The translations under genes were made by a program, and so were the position numbers. From Clostridium sp. (GTDB lineage: Bacteria > Bacillota > Clostridia > Acetivibrionales > Acetivibrionaceae), in assembly GCA_012517995.1 (NCBI GenBank), contig JAAYTS010000007.1, positions 1 to 41,279 of the forward strand: a stretch of 41,279 bases of DNA, given 5' to 3'. Shown here piece by piece: positions 7,620 through 15,930 of the stretch. Below the pieces are notes generated by a model, which was given only the letters and a program-made list of their open reading frames with translations, was not told where the DNA came from and made no database searches. The first letter of the stretch is position 1, and every line of letters starts with the position of its first letter.

Positions 7620-8025
7620 AATGTGATAACTCTCCTTTTTTAAAATTGCTAAATCAATTATAACATTTAAATTTAAATAAAATTTTCTTACTTTCTATTA
7701 GATTTCTGATTTTTTAGTTATTTTTTTATATTTTATGACGATATTTTATAACACTTTTAAATTCAAATTTTTTTGCCTTGTTATGTATTTGTAATGAAAA
7801 TTCTATTGTCTTTTTTATTTAAAATTGAGATAATAGATTGTGTATACAGGTATAAAAGACAGAATTCATACCCACTAATTTACCATCATACTTATAGAAT
7901 ATCAATGGATGAATGGCAATTGCATGTTTTTTGTTCTTGATATTAAAAGATGGAAAATTTTGCAATATAGCATTTGCCACTAATATTCGCAGTAATAATT
8001 ACTTTTTTGTGATTGGGGTGTTTTT
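7620..8025. other. Intergenic region between divergent phosphodiesterase and VanW genes
   Basis: About 400 bases. The left half is very AT-rich and featureless. The right half (about 7840-7980) is clearly less AT-rich and contains an uninterrupted minus-strand frame, listed separately as a possible gene remnant. No convincing promoter with correct spacing was found for the VanW gene. Confidence 0.4.
7819..7980 (-). pseudogene. Possible decayed coding fragment, 53 codons
   Basis: A minus-strand frame from a GTG at 7980 to a TAA at 7819 reads like protein (HAIAIHPLIFYKYDGKLVGM) and is richer in GC than its surroundings. There is no ribosome-binding site and no ATG, and I recognise no family. 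It is probably a remnant of an older gene, or a chance frame. Confidence 0.25.
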
Positions 8026-9696
8026 ATGAATAATCCGGTAATTCAAAAACTAAAAGGCAAAAACAAAGTTGTTGTTTTTACACTATTGTCTATTATAGGT
8101 GTTTCTTTGATTTTATCTTTGATTTTTACCATTATTATATTATCTAATAAAAAGATATATAAAGGTATTTATGTAAATGATGTTTATATGGGAAAAATGA
8201 CCTACTCTGAAGGATGCGACCTTTTAAAGTCAATTTATACAGATAAAATTGGTGAAATTGAAATAATTTTGACAAATAATGATTTTTCTAAAAAATTTAA
8301 TTTATCTGAGTTTAATATTGTATATGACGTGGAAAATGCTGTGAAAAAAGCCTATGATATTGGTCGGACAGGTAATATATTCAGACGGTTTAAAGATATT
8401 TTTTATGTTGGTAAAAATGGGATTGTAATTGATTTAGAATTTTCTTTTAATGAAAAGAAACTCAAAGACTCAATAGAGGATTTTTATAAAAATTCTCTTA
8501 TTGAAGTTCAAAACCCTGATATTATTATAGAAGAAGATAATGTATATTTTTATACAGGAAAGCCTGGCACTGCTTTAGATAAAGATAAAGTTTTTGAACA
8601 TATTTATAACTGTATAAAAACAGCTTCAAATGAATCCTTTGAAATTCCTGTAGAAACAATTATGCCTGATGATGCTAATATAGATGATATGTATAATAAG
8701 ATTACCAGAGAACCAAAAAATGCTGGCGCATCTGTTGAAAATAATGAAGTTGTTGTGGTTCCTCATATTAGAGGTATAGAAATTGACAAGTCTGAACTTA
8801 AAAATATTATTGAAAACCATAAAAATGAATTTGATACAAAAAAAGAACTGCCTGTTTCTTTTATTGAACCTGAAATTAAAACTGAAAATATAGGAGATTA
8901 TTTATTTAGGGATGTACTTGCATCATACACCACTCATTTTTCAACTGATTCACAAAACAATATTAATAGAGGTGTTAATATAAGACTTTCTTCTTCTATA
9001 ATCAACGGGAAGGTGTTAGGACCTGGTGATGAATTTTCTTTTAATGATGTTGTAGGACCTAGAACCAGAGACAGAGGCTATTTATCTGCATATGTCTATA
9101 CAAATGGAAAAATTGTGCCTGATGTGGGGGGAGGTATTTGCCAGGTTTCAAGTACCCTTTACAATGCCGTACTTTTTTCTGGATTAGAAACAGTTTACAG
9201 GATGAATCACATGTTTACCGTAGGCTATGTTCCATATGGGCAGGATGCAGCTGTTTCATACAACGAACTTGACTTTATATTTAAAAACAATACCAATTGG
9301 CCGGTAAAGATAAATGCCTATACCACAAATAACAGTGTTAAATTTGAAATTGTTGGTACCAATGAAAATCCTGAGAGAAAAATAGAAATTGTAAATGTGC
9401 AGATAAGTTCTACTCCTGCACCTGTTAAATACATTGATGACCCTAATATGGCTCAAGGAACTTCTGTTGTTATTCAAAGCGGTAAAGCTGGCTATGTTTA
9501 TGATACTTATAAAGTTATAAAGGTAAATGGTGTTGAAACAGAAAGGGTATTTTTGTACCGCAGCAGATATAATCCATACCAGCACATTGTAAAACGTGGA
9601 ACAAAAGTAGTTGAAGAGCAACAACAATCCGAAACTGCAGTTAATTCATATGAAGAAATTGAACTACCAGAAGATAGTATTCCTGCGGCACATTAA
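8026..9696 (+). CDS. VanW-family cell-wall protein with peptidoglycan-binding-like and G5 domains
   Basis: A 556-residue membrane-anchored exported protein. One transmembrane helix (about 17-40) is followed by a region like the YoaR/PGBD_4 repeats (about 50-280). A VanW domain comes next (about 300-430; NRGVNIRLSSSIINGKVLGP, and DVGGGICQVSSTLYNAVLFS with the conserved Cys). A C-terminal G5-type domain spans about 445-525. VanW proteins are named from vancomycin-resistance clusters, but their biochemical role is unknown; most clostridial genomes carry several with no van genes nearby, as here. GGGGTG precedes the ATG. It is monocistronic and is followed by a bidirectional terminator. Confidence 0.9.
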   Translation: MNNPVIQKLKGKNKVVVFTLLSIIGVSLILSLIFTIIILSNKKIYKGIYVNDVYMGKMTYSEGCDLLKSIYTDKIGEIEIILTNNDFSKKFNLSEFNIVYDVENAVKKAYDIGRTGNIFRRFKDIFYVGKNGIVIDLEFSFNEKKLKDSIEDFYKNSLIEVQNPDIIIEEDNVYFYTGKPGTALDKDKVFEHIYNCIKTASNESFEIPVETIMPDDANIDDMYNKITREPKNAGASVENNEVVVVPHIRGIEIDKSELKNIIENHKNEFDTKKELPVSFIEPEIKTENIGDYLFRDVLASYTTHFSTDSQNNINRGVNIRLSSSIINGKVLGPGDEFSFNDVVGPRTRDRGYLSAYVYTNGKIVPDVGGGICQVSSTLYNAVLFSGLETVYRMNHMFTVGYVPYGQDAAVSYNELDFIFKNNTNWPVKINAYTTNNSVKFEIVGTNENPERKIEIVNVQISSTPAPVKYIDDPNMAQGTSVVIQSGKAGYVYDTYKVIKVNGVETERVFLYRSRYNPYQHIVKRGTKVVEEQQQSETAVNSYEEIELPEDSIPAAH

Positions 9697-9742
9697 ATAA
9701 ATTAAATTTTTTAATGCCTATATTATAAAGTTTTATTATTTT

Positions 9743-9786
9743 AAAAAATACAGGAATCCTGTTTATTAGAGATTCCTGTATTTTTT
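9743..9786. terminator. Bidirectional terminator
   Basis: AATACAGGAATC and GATTCCTGTATT pair as arms (left arm ending 9758, right arm from 9771), flanked by an A run (from 9743) and a T run (to 9786). It separates the convergent VanW and stress-protein genes. Confidence 0.85.
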
Positions 9787-9802
9787 ATGGTTTTTGTTTT
9801 CT

Positions 9803-10315
9803 TTAGTAGCTATTAACGCTCTCTGCCATATTATTTCTTAGTATTGAGGATATTTCATCAATTTTATCTTCATCAGCCTTCATACTAAATAATATTTTTC
9901 CCTCTTTTACATCTTTTTCGTATTTTTCACTTCTATCTTCCGGAATACCCAAATCTATAAGACTTCCCACAATTCCACCAGTAACAGCACCTGATAATAA
10001 TCCTGTTATAGGACCTGCTGCTGCAACTATGCCAAGACCTGGAACAACCATGCTCCCTGCACCAATGAGAAGTCCTGCAGCACCTCCTAAAATTCCCCCT
10101 GTTATCAGACCATTAGATATATTATCATTTTTCATTTCCATTGAATTTTCCCCGCCAGCACCCCGCTGCATTCTCATATTTCCACCGTTTCCTTCTTCCG
10201 CCTGCTTTGCAACAATTGAAATATCATCTGTTCTAAGGCCCTGTTCTTTTATTTGCTCTGCTGCCCTTTGTGCATTGTCCTGGTTATTAAAAACTGCAAC
10301 TATTGTCTTTGCCAT
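9803..10315 (-). CDS. GSP17M/YflT-like general stress protein with glycine-zipper middle
   Basis: Residues 1-40 (TIVAVFNNQDNAQRAAEQIK, LRTDDISIVAK) match the N-terminal module of the general stress protein 17M/YflT group. The centre (about 68-118) is a Gly/Ala-rich hydrophobic stretch (GGILGGAAGLLIGAG) typical of glycine-zipper segments. The C-terminus (YEKDVKEGKILFSMKADEDK) is a second small alpha/beta piece. Related proteins are induced by heat or osmotic stress, but no molecular function is known. AAGGAGG lies 6 bases before the ATG. It is a single gene. Confidence 0.75.
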   Translation of the reverse strand: MAKTIVAVFNNQDNAQRAAEQIKEQGLRTDDISIVAKQAEEGNGGNMRMQRGAGGENSMEMKNDNISNGLITGGILGGAAGLLIGAGSMVVPGLGIVAAAGPITGLLSGAVTGGIVGSLIDLGIPEDRSEKYEKDVKEGKILFSMKADEDKIDEISSILRNNMAESVNSY

Positions 10316-10501
10316 AAATAGCCTCCTTGTCTTATTTATTCATTTATATCATTAGATAAACCTGTGTAATTTATACATTTATTTTAAGTTTAGCAATTTT
10401 ATTTTTACCCATATATAAAAATGTAATTATATTTTAATTTTAAATATACATCTTTTAAGTGTATAATTAAAGTAGCAACTAATGAGAAGGGGGATTTTTA
10501 C

Positions 10502-11086
10502 ATGAAGAAATACATATCTTTCTTTTTAATTTTTCTACTAATTTTTTCATTTTCAACAATACACTTAAATGCTCAAGAAAATGATGTAAATTTTAAAAAG
10601 GTTAGGGATAACTGTGCAGAAGCTCTTGTAAAGTTAAATATTTTAAAAGGATATGAAGATGGAACATTAAGGCTTGACAACAAGATCCTTAGAAGTGAAT
10701 TTGTAACTTTAGTTGTAAGATTAAAGGGATATCATCATGATGCCGATATAGATAGTATAAAAATAAATTTTAATGATATTGAGGAGAAGCACTGGGCATA
10801 TAACAACATAAAGCTGGCAGTTAAATATGGCATTGTAACAGGATACCCTGACAACACTATTAAACCAAACAACAATGTAACTTATGCAGAGGCTTTAGCA
10901 GTTGTAATCAACGCACTAGGTTATGAAGACACTTTAGAAGGTGATTGGCCTTATAACGTAATTAAAAAGGCTGAAGAACTTGGATTGGATAAAAACCTTA
11001 ATATTGAAGCAAATACTCAAATCACACGTGGAGAAATGTCTGTAATAATTTATAATGCCCTAACAGTTCAGCTGAAACCTGAATAA
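10502..11086 (+). CDS. Secreted protein consisting of SLH repeats, 194 aa
   Basis: A Sec signal peptide (1-25; KKYISFFLIFLLIFSFS, likely cleavage after LNA) precedes three S-layer homology repeats: about 33-76, 88-140 (DIEEKHWAYNNIKLAVKYG, GYPDNTIKPNNNVTYAEA) and 141-190 (WPYNVIKKAEELG, ITRGEMSVIIYNAL). SLH triplets bind pyruvylated secondary wall polymers. Nothing but the anchor is encoded, so the protein either caps wall polymer or docks a partner. AAGGGGGA precedes the ATG. The next gene starts 33 bases downstream on the same strand and may be co-transcribed. Confidence 0.9.
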   Translation: MKKYISFFLIFLLIFSFSTIHLNAQENDVNFKKVRDNCAEALVKLNILKGYEDGTLRLDNKILRSEFVTLVVRLKGYHHDADIDSIKINFNDIEEKHWAYNNIKLAVKYGIVTGYPDNTIKPNNNVTYAEALAVVINALGYEDTLEGDWPYNVIKKAEELGLDKNLNIEANTQITRGEMSVIIYNALTVQLKPE

Positions 11087-11119
11087 TTTTTATAATAGTA
11101 TGGATTTAGGAGATTTATA

Positions 11120-11623
11120 ATGCAACTAGAATATATGCTATTAATAATTATAATGTTAATAATTATACCTATTGTGGCTATATCCTCAAATGACACGGCT
11201 TTTTATATTATCACATCTATTATTGTGACTATTTTTTCTTTAAAGTCTTTTTATAATAACTTTTTTGGAATTAGTGAAGAAGAAATGGATGAAGAAGATA
11301 TAGAGTTTTTAGAAGAAGTTGAAAGTCAGATAAATTTAGATTTATATAAATTAGGTAAGGGTTTTCAAACAATTAAATCACTTATTGTTATACTATTTTA
11401 TATATACTGTGCATTTTATCTGCATCATTTTTGGTTAAAAGCTTTGTCAACATTTGTAATAGTACATTGGATTTACACTTTAATTAATAATTTAAAAAAG
11501 TCATTTAATGATTATTCAAAGGAAAATGTAAGTTTTTTAAAACGGCTTTATATGCTTTTAATAAATATTTTTGCTTTACTAATAATTACATTTAGTGCTT
11601 ATAGCAAGTTTTTTCAAAGCTAA
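11120..11623 (+). CDS. Hypothetical membrane protein, 167 aa
   Basis: I do not recognise the family. Hydrophobic segments lie at about 4-22, 27-46, 87-105, 107-125 and 143-163. A strongly acidic loop (SEEEMDEEDIEFLEEVESQ) follows the second. AGGAG precedes the ATG by 7 bases. It follows the SLH gene by 33 bases and is closed by a strong terminator, so the two probably form a small operon. A role in envelope biology is only guilt by association. Confidence 0.7.
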   Translation: MQLEYMLLIIIMLIIIPIVAISSNDTAFYIITSIIVTIFSLKSFYNNFFGISEEEMDEEDIEFLEEVESQINLDLYKLGKGFQTIKSLIVILFYIYCAFYLHHFWLKALSTFVIVHWIYTLINNLKKSFNDYSKENVSFLKRLYMLLINIFALLIITFSAYSKFFQS

Positions 11624-11624
11624 C

Positions 11625-11657
11625 AAAGAAGGAGAAAATCCCTCCTTCTTTATTTTA
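11625..11657 (+). terminator. Rho-independent terminator
   Basis: The arms AAAGAAGGAG (11625-11634) and CTCCTTCTTT (11642-11651) form a perfect 10 bp stem, followed by TATTTTAT. It starts right after the stop of the membrane protein gene. Confidence 0.85.
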
Positions 11658-11764
11658 TAGAGAAATTTATTTTCATAAAATTCCTTATATAATTCTATTG
11701 TGGATTTATGTTTTTTTCTTTATAATCATAATAGATAGATATAAAAAACTTTTGGGGTGGTCAA

Positions 11765-12316
11765 TTGAAAAAATTTAAATGTTGTATTCCTAATATTATT
11801 ACTTTTATAAATCTGTCTTTAGGTGTGACAGCTATTTTATTGGCAGTTAACGGTGATTCTTCCTCCACAAATTTAATTTATTCCTGCCTCCTTATAATGA
11901 TAGCTGCTGTTACAGATAGATTAGATGGTAAAGTAGCAAGATTTTTTAAAGTAACCAGTGACTTTGGAAAAGAACTTGATTCTCTTTCTGATTTGGTATC
12001 CTTTGGTGTTGCTCCTGTTGTAGTTGCATGGGAAATCAGTCTTATACACTTTGGAATATTAGGATATATTCTTTCTCTTCTTTTTGCATTATGTGGTGCA
12101 TATAGGCTGGCCAGGTTTAATATAAGCAATTTAGAAAATATATTTATGGGACTTCCAATAACTATTGCTGGTACCCTTCTTACCATCGTAAATTTATATA
12201 ATTATTTTGCTCAAATTAATATGCGTTATACAAATACAAATGCCACTTTAACTGTTATTGTTTTAATCTTTCTATCATTTTTAATGGTTAGTAAAGTAAG
12301 TATAAAAAAGAGATAA
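11765..12316 (+). CDS. pssA: CDP-diacylglycerol--serine O-phosphatidyltransferase
   Basis: A 183-residue membrane enzyme of the CDP-alcohol phosphatidyltransferase family, which makes phosphatidylserine, the precursor of phosphatidylethanolamine. The complete signature D-x2-DG-x2-AR-x8-G-x3-D-x3-D is at residues 51-76 (DRLDGKVARFF to ELDSLSD). The short, multi-helix form resembles Gram-positive PssA. The start is a TTG at 11765, four bases after GGGGTGG; the N-terminus CCIPNIITFINLSLG is the usual one for this family. No decarboxylase gene is adjacent. Substrate choice (serine rather than glycerol phosphate or inositol) follows from overall resemblance. Confidence 0.87.
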   Translation: MKKFKCCIPNIITFINLSLGVTAILLAVNGDSSSTNLIYSCLLIMIAAVTDRLDGKVARFFKVTSDFGKELDSLSDLVSFGVAPVVVAWEISLIHFGILGYILSLLFALCGAYRLARFNISNLENIFMGLPITIAGTLLTIVNLYNYFAQINMRYTNTNATLTVIVLIFLSFLMVSKVSIKKR

Positions 12317-12340
12317 GAAGCATGGACAGTTTCTTTTTTT

Positions 12341-12440
12341 TATGCCATTACTGACACCAACTTGTGGTTCGCTACATTTGGCGGTAAATACCCCTGGCTA
12401 GACTTTCACCAGCTATATTAGTGCCATGTCTGGCAAACAT
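12341..12440. other. GC-richer unexplained block downstream of pssA
   Basis: About 100 bases between pssA and the tRNA-Ser terminator have a composition unlike the surroundings (close to half G+C by eye). They include a small hairpin TGCCA-TGTC-TGGCA at 12422-12435. One plus frame reads TDTNLWFATFGGKYPWLDFH before a stop; another gives a 19-codon ORF from an ATG at 12342. Neither has a ribosome-binding site. It looks like an imported or repeated non-coding element, or an RNA; I cannot identify it. Confidence 0.4.
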
Positions 12441-12444
12441 AATT

Positions 12445-12478
12445 AGAAGCACCTTCATCCTATGATAAAGGTGCTTCT
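12445..12478 (-). terminator. Hairpin downstream of tRNA-Ser genes
   Basis: AGAAGCACCTT (12445-12455) and AAGGTGCTTCT (12468-12478) form an 11 bp perfect stem directly after the 3' end of the minus-strand tRNA. The following T tract is weak, so it may be a terminator or a 3'-processing hairpin. Confidence 0.6.
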
Positions 12479-12571
12479 TGGCGGAGAAGCGGGGATTCGA
12501 ACCCCGGCGCCGGTTAACCCGACCTAACGGTTTAGCAAACCGTCCCCTTCAACCTACTTGGGTACTTCTCC
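12479..12571 (-). tRNA. tRNA-Ser (anticodon GCU)
   Basis: The acceptor stem GGAGAAG/CTTCTCC, discriminator G and encoded CCA (12479-12481) bound a 93-base class II tRNA. The T arm GGGGTTCGAATCCCC and a long variable arm are present, and the anticodon loop TTTGCTAAA gives GCU, which reads AGC/AGU serine codons. It lies 5 bases after the second tRNA-Ser and downstream of serS on the same strand. Confidence 0.95.
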
Positions 12572-12576
12572 AAATA

Positions 12577-12667
12577 TGGCGGAGAGACTGGGATTCGAAC
12601 CCAGGGTAGACTTACGCCTACTCCGGTTTTCAAGACCGGTGCCTTCAACCAGCTCGACCATCTCTCC
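12577..12667 (-). tRNA. tRNA-Ser (anticodon UGA)
   Basis: The acceptor GGAGAGA/TCTCTCC, encoded CCA (12577-12579), T arm TGGGTTCGAATCCCA and long variable arm define a class II tRNA. The anticodon loop CTTGAAA gives UGA, which reads UCN serine codons. It is transcribed first of the pair. Confidence 0.95.
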
Positions 12668-12970
12668 ATATGTCACAAGAATAAATATAACATGTAACAC
12701 TCTGTCTTGTCAAGTACTTTTTCATTCCTTTTTTATTATAAATTTATGTTATTTTTCAGGTATTTATTAACATCATCTACACTATCGTAATCTAATATTT
12801 CATCACCTATCTACTTACTATTATACCATTTAACTTTGTATTTCAACATAACCTTTTTAGTTATTTATTAATTCCTTTAGCCTTAAATCTAAATTGCAAA
12901 AACATATCTTAAAAAAAAGACTCTTAAACCTTTACAAATTAGGTTTAGAGCCTTTTATTTTTTTTTAATA
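12668..12970. other. Intergenic region between tRNA-Ser(UGA) and serS
   Basis: About 300 AT-rich bases without a supported gene. Its only clear element is the serS terminator at 12911-12952. The tRNA promoter should lie in 12680-12800 on the minus strand, but I could not choose one with confidence. Confidence 0.4.
12911..12952 (-). terminator. serS terminator
   Basis: On the minus strand GGCTCTAAACC pairs with GGTTTAAGAGTC (one bulged A, one G-U), followed by eight T's (12911-12918 on the plus strand are A's). It lies about 20 bases past the serS stop. Confidence 0.85.
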
Positions 12971-14248
12971 TTATCCTTTTTTAATTTCACTTATTCCATT
13001 CATATATTTTCTAAGCACTTCTGGAATTTCAACTGACCCGTCTTCTTTTTGATAATTTTCTAATATACATGCAGTTGTTCTTCCTATTGCAACTCCTGAA
13101 CCATTTAAAGTATGAGCAAATTCAGGTCTTTCTTTAGGTCCTCTTCTAAACCTAATACCTGCTCTTCTTGCTTGAAATGCCTCAAAATTACTACATGAAG
13201 ATATTTCTACATATCTGTTATAGCTAGGCATCCAAACTTCTATATCATATTTCATCGCTGCGGCAAATCCTAAATCACCTATACAAATTTTTACAACTCT
13301 ATATGGTAAATTAAGTAATTTTAATACTTCTTCCGCATCATTAGTTAAAGATTCTAATTCTTGATAAGATGTTTCAGGTGTTGTTATTTTAACAAGTTCC
13401 ACTTTATTAAACTGATGCTGCCTTATTAATCCTCTTGTATCTCTTCCAGCTGAACCAGCTTCTGATCTAAAACATGCAGAATAAGCAGCATTTTTTATTG
13501 GTAATTCATTTACATCTAAAATTTGCTCTCTATACATATTTGTTACAGGAACTTCTGCTGTTGGAATTAAAAAATATTCTGTATCCGCCACCTTAAAGGC
13601 ATCCTCTTCAAATTTAGGCAACTGCCCTGTTCCCACCATACTGTGTCTATGAACCATGAATGGAGGAAATACTTCTTCATATCCATGTTTGTCAATATGT
13701 AAATCAAGCATAAAATTCATTAATGCCCTTTCTAAGCGTGCACCAAGACCCTTATAAAACATAAATCTGGCTCCTGTAACTTTAGAAGCTGTTGATGGAT
13801 CTAATATATCTAATTTTTCACCAATTTCCCAATGGGGTTTGGGAACAAAGTCAAATTTTGCAGGTTCCCCCCATCTTCTTACTTCTACATTATCTTCATC
13901 ACTATCCCCAGATGGGACAGTTTCATTTGGTATATTTGGTATGGTTAAAAGCAATTCATTCATTTTTTCATCTATATCTCTGGTTTCTGCATCTAGTATT
14001 TTTATTTTTTCAGATAAATTTTTCATCTCTTCTAATAATGAACTTACATCTTTTCCTTCTTTTTTGTACACAGGTATTTGCTTTGAACTTTCATTTTGTT
14101 TATATTTTAAATTCTCCACTTCAACTAAATTTTTTCTTCTCTTTTCATCGAGTTTTAATAACTCATCAACGTCAAAATTTTCTTTTCTTTTTGACATAGC
14201 TTTTTTTAAAATATCTGGATTGTTTCTGATTAATTTAATATCTAGCAT
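12971..14248 (-). CDS. serS: Seryl-tRNA synthetase
   Basis: A 425-residue class II aminoacyl-tRNA synthetase of full length. The N-terminal coiled-coil arm (about 1-110) grips the long variable arm of tRNA-Ser. The catalytic domain shows motif 2 ([20 protein letters not shown]) and motif 3 ([18 protein letters not shown]), plus TAEVPVTN for serine and ATP binding. AAGGGGT lies 7 bases before the ATG. Only 76 bases separate it from the upstream TPR gene, too short for a T-box leader, so it is not controlled by that common clostridial device. It is followed on the same strand by two tRNA-Ser genes. Confidence 0.97.
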   Translation of the reverse strand: MLDIKLIRNNPDILKKAMSKRKENFDVDELLKLDEKRRKNLVEVENLKYKQNESSKQIPVYKKEGKDVSSLLEEMKNLSEKIKILDAETRDIDEKMNELLLTIPNIPNETVPSGDSDEDNVEVRRWGEPAKFDFVPKPHWEIGEKLDILDPSTASKVTGARFMFYKGLGARLERALMNFMLDLHIDKHGYEEVFPPFMVHRHSMVGTGQLPKFEEDAFKVADTEYFLIPTAEVPVTNMYREQILDVNELPIKNAAYSACFRSEAGSAGRDTRGLIRQHQFNKVELVKITTPETSYQELESLTNDAEEVLKLLNLPYRVVKICIGDLGFAAAMKYDIEVWMPSYNRYVEISSCSNFEAFQARRAGIRFRRGPKERPEFAHTLNGSGVAIGRTTACILENYQKEDGSVEIPEVLRKYMNGISEIKKG

Positions 14249-14324
14249 AGTAAAACCCCTTACCTTTAATATTTTTTATTTTATTTATTATAACTAATAT
14301 ATAAATATTAATTTAAAACTTTAC

Positions 14325-15071
14325 TTACTCATTTTCCATAATATTTAAAAGTTTTTGTGCCTCCTCAACATAATTACTGGAAGGATATTTTTTTATCAGC
14401 GTTTCTAAAGTTTTCTTTGCTAATTCAAATTCCCCAATTCTATATTCAGAATAGGCAATATAATAGTAACAATCATCTGAAAAATACTCATCTTCTGCAA
14501 TTTTTAAAGAATAATTTAAATTAAATTTAGCATCTTTATATTCTTTTTCAATATAATTATTATATCCTTCTTTATAAAATTCCCAAGCAGCTTTTTTATA
14601 TATTTCTTCTTTTAATTCGTTGTATTTTTTTAATCCATTTAAACTTAATTTATTTTTATCCACTTTTTCTAATAAAACAATTGTACATTCTATTATTTTA
14701 TCATTATTATAATATTGTTCTGCTTCTAACAATAACTCATAATTTTTTAAAAATTGGTTTTCTTCATTTTCTTTTTCTTTGTTTTTTAATTTTTCCTCTA
14801 ACTCTTCATAGTCAATTGTCTTTTCTTCTAAAATATTATTTAATTCTTCTATCTTTTTGTATAACATTTCATTTTCTTCTAAAGCAGTTTTTAAATTATG
14901 GCTAGAAATACTTATTTCTTCTTCACTAGATATCAATTTATTTCTATACTCGTTAAGGTTTCTGTTGAATTTAACTTGGCTATATCCTGTCAATAGAAGT
15001 AAAATAAATACACAGGTAAATAATATTACTGCATAAATCCAAATTGTATTTTTACCTTTTTTATTATACAT
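14325..15071 (-). CDS. Membrane-anchored coiled-coil/TPR protein, 248 aa
   Basis: A single N-terminal transmembrane helix (about 10-29) precedes a coiled coil (about 35-105, many Glu/Lys/Leu) and a C-terminal helical repeat region with TPR-like units (about 160-245; CYYYIAYSEYRIGEFELAKK, then YPSSNYVEEAQKLL, the pattern of the YbgF/CpoB outer repeats). It is probably exported or membrane-facing and mediates protein contacts. No catalytic motif is visible. GGGAG lies 7 bases before the ATG. It lies 76 bases upstream of serS and 127 downstream of the DUF4446 gene. Confidence 0.72.
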   Translation of the reverse strand: MYNKKGKNTIWIYAVILFTCVFILLLLTGYSQVKFNRNLNEYRNKLISSEEEISISSHNLKTALEENEMLYKKIEELNNILEEKTIDYEELEEKLKNKEKENEENQFLKNYELLLEAEQYYNNDKIIECTIVLLEKVDKNKLSLNGLKKYNELKEEIYKKAAWEFYKEGYNNYIEKEYKDAKFNLNYSLKIAEDEYFSDDCYYYIAYSEYRIGEFELAKKTLETLIKKYPSSNYVEEAQKLLNIMENE

Positions 15072-15198
15072 TTTTATTCTCCCTTAACAACTATATTACT
15101 TTATATGTTCTTTATTTTTTATACATTTACTCCTATATTATTTTACTTATATACTATTATATTTTTTAAATTTACTCATATTCTACTATACTTTTATC

Positions 15199-15714
15199 CT
15201 AATATTTTGTCCTCCTAGCTATATCAATAGCTTGTATTTCTTCTGCAGATAAAACATGTTTTGAATTTCCTCCCTTTATTAATTTGGCATAAGTTGTTGA
15301 GCTTTCTCTTGCATATATTCCATTAACAACAACACCATCATCATTATCATCAAGAAGTGCAACTACAAAACTTAATTCACTTCCTACGCCTTCAAATGCA
15401 TTATACCTCACCACTCCAACTTTTTGAATACAACGCTGAAGATTTTTTTCTATTTTACTTAGTTTATATTCTAACTCTTTATTTTTAAGTGATGTTTCAT
15501 TTGTAAAATTAAAAACATCACAAAGCATTTTTTCTACACTTTTTTCTTTTGTTTCATCCATTATTTTTTTATATTTTAATTTAAATTTTTTAAATTTTAT
15601 ATTAATCGATATTAATAATATAAAAAGAATTAAAATAAGAACGGTATTAAAAGTTATTATTACAGCGTAGTATGTTTCCATTAACTCATGTAAATTATTA
15701 AGTACTGATATCAT
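15199..15714 (-). CDS. DUF4446 family protein, 171 aa
   Basis: One transmembrane helix (about 20-40), a charged coiled segment, then the conserved core CIQKVGVVRYNAFEGVGSEL, LSFVVALLDDNDDGVVVNGI and SAEEIQAIDIAR that define DUF4446. Its function is unknown. In many Firmicutes this family sits next to parA/parB near the origin, and here it is directly downstream of parB, separated by the parS palindrome. AGGAGATAAT precedes the ATG. Confidence 0.88.
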   Translation of the reverse strand: MISVLNNLHELMETYYAVIITFNTVLILILFILLISINIKFKKFKLKYKKIMDETKEKSVEKMLCDVFNFTNETSLKNKELEYKLSKIEKNLQRCIQKVGVVRYNAFEGVGSELSFVVALLDDNDDGVVVNGIYARESSTTYAKLIKGGNSKHVLSAEEIQAIDIARRTKY

Positions 15715-15778
15715 ATTATCTCCTCTTCTTATTTTAAAAAATATTTACTAATAATTGATTGTGAAGTAGTGTTAAATG

Positions 15779-15820
15779 AAATTATATAAAATGTTTCACG
15801 TGAAACATTTTATATAATTT
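15779..15820. promoter_or_regulatory. parS site inside a 42 bp perfect palindrome
   Basis: The exact 16-base parS consensus TGTTTCACGTGAAACA is at 15792-15807. It is the core of a longer perfect palindrome spanning 15779-15820. It lies between the end of parB and the start of the DUF4446 gene. ParB nucleates here and spreads. The AT outer arms mean the transcript could form a long hairpin and also terminate parAB transcription; the latter is inference. Confidence 0.95.
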
Positions 15821-15930
15821 ATGTTTTTATTAAATTCGCTCTATTTTTACTTTAAATAAATTTTAGTATTCGTATATATATTAATATTAACCAACCTCTT
15901 AAAATTAAATACAGGCAAAATTAGCTCGTC

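Noticed and set aside
12558..12770. Plus-strand 70-codon frame
   Set aside because: It runs antisense through the tRNA-Ser(UGA) gene and its flanks, so it is a by-product of tRNA sequence.
14249..14324. T-box riboswitch upstream of serS
   Set aside because: Only 76 bases separate serS from the next gene, and no T-box sequence or specifier stem is visible.
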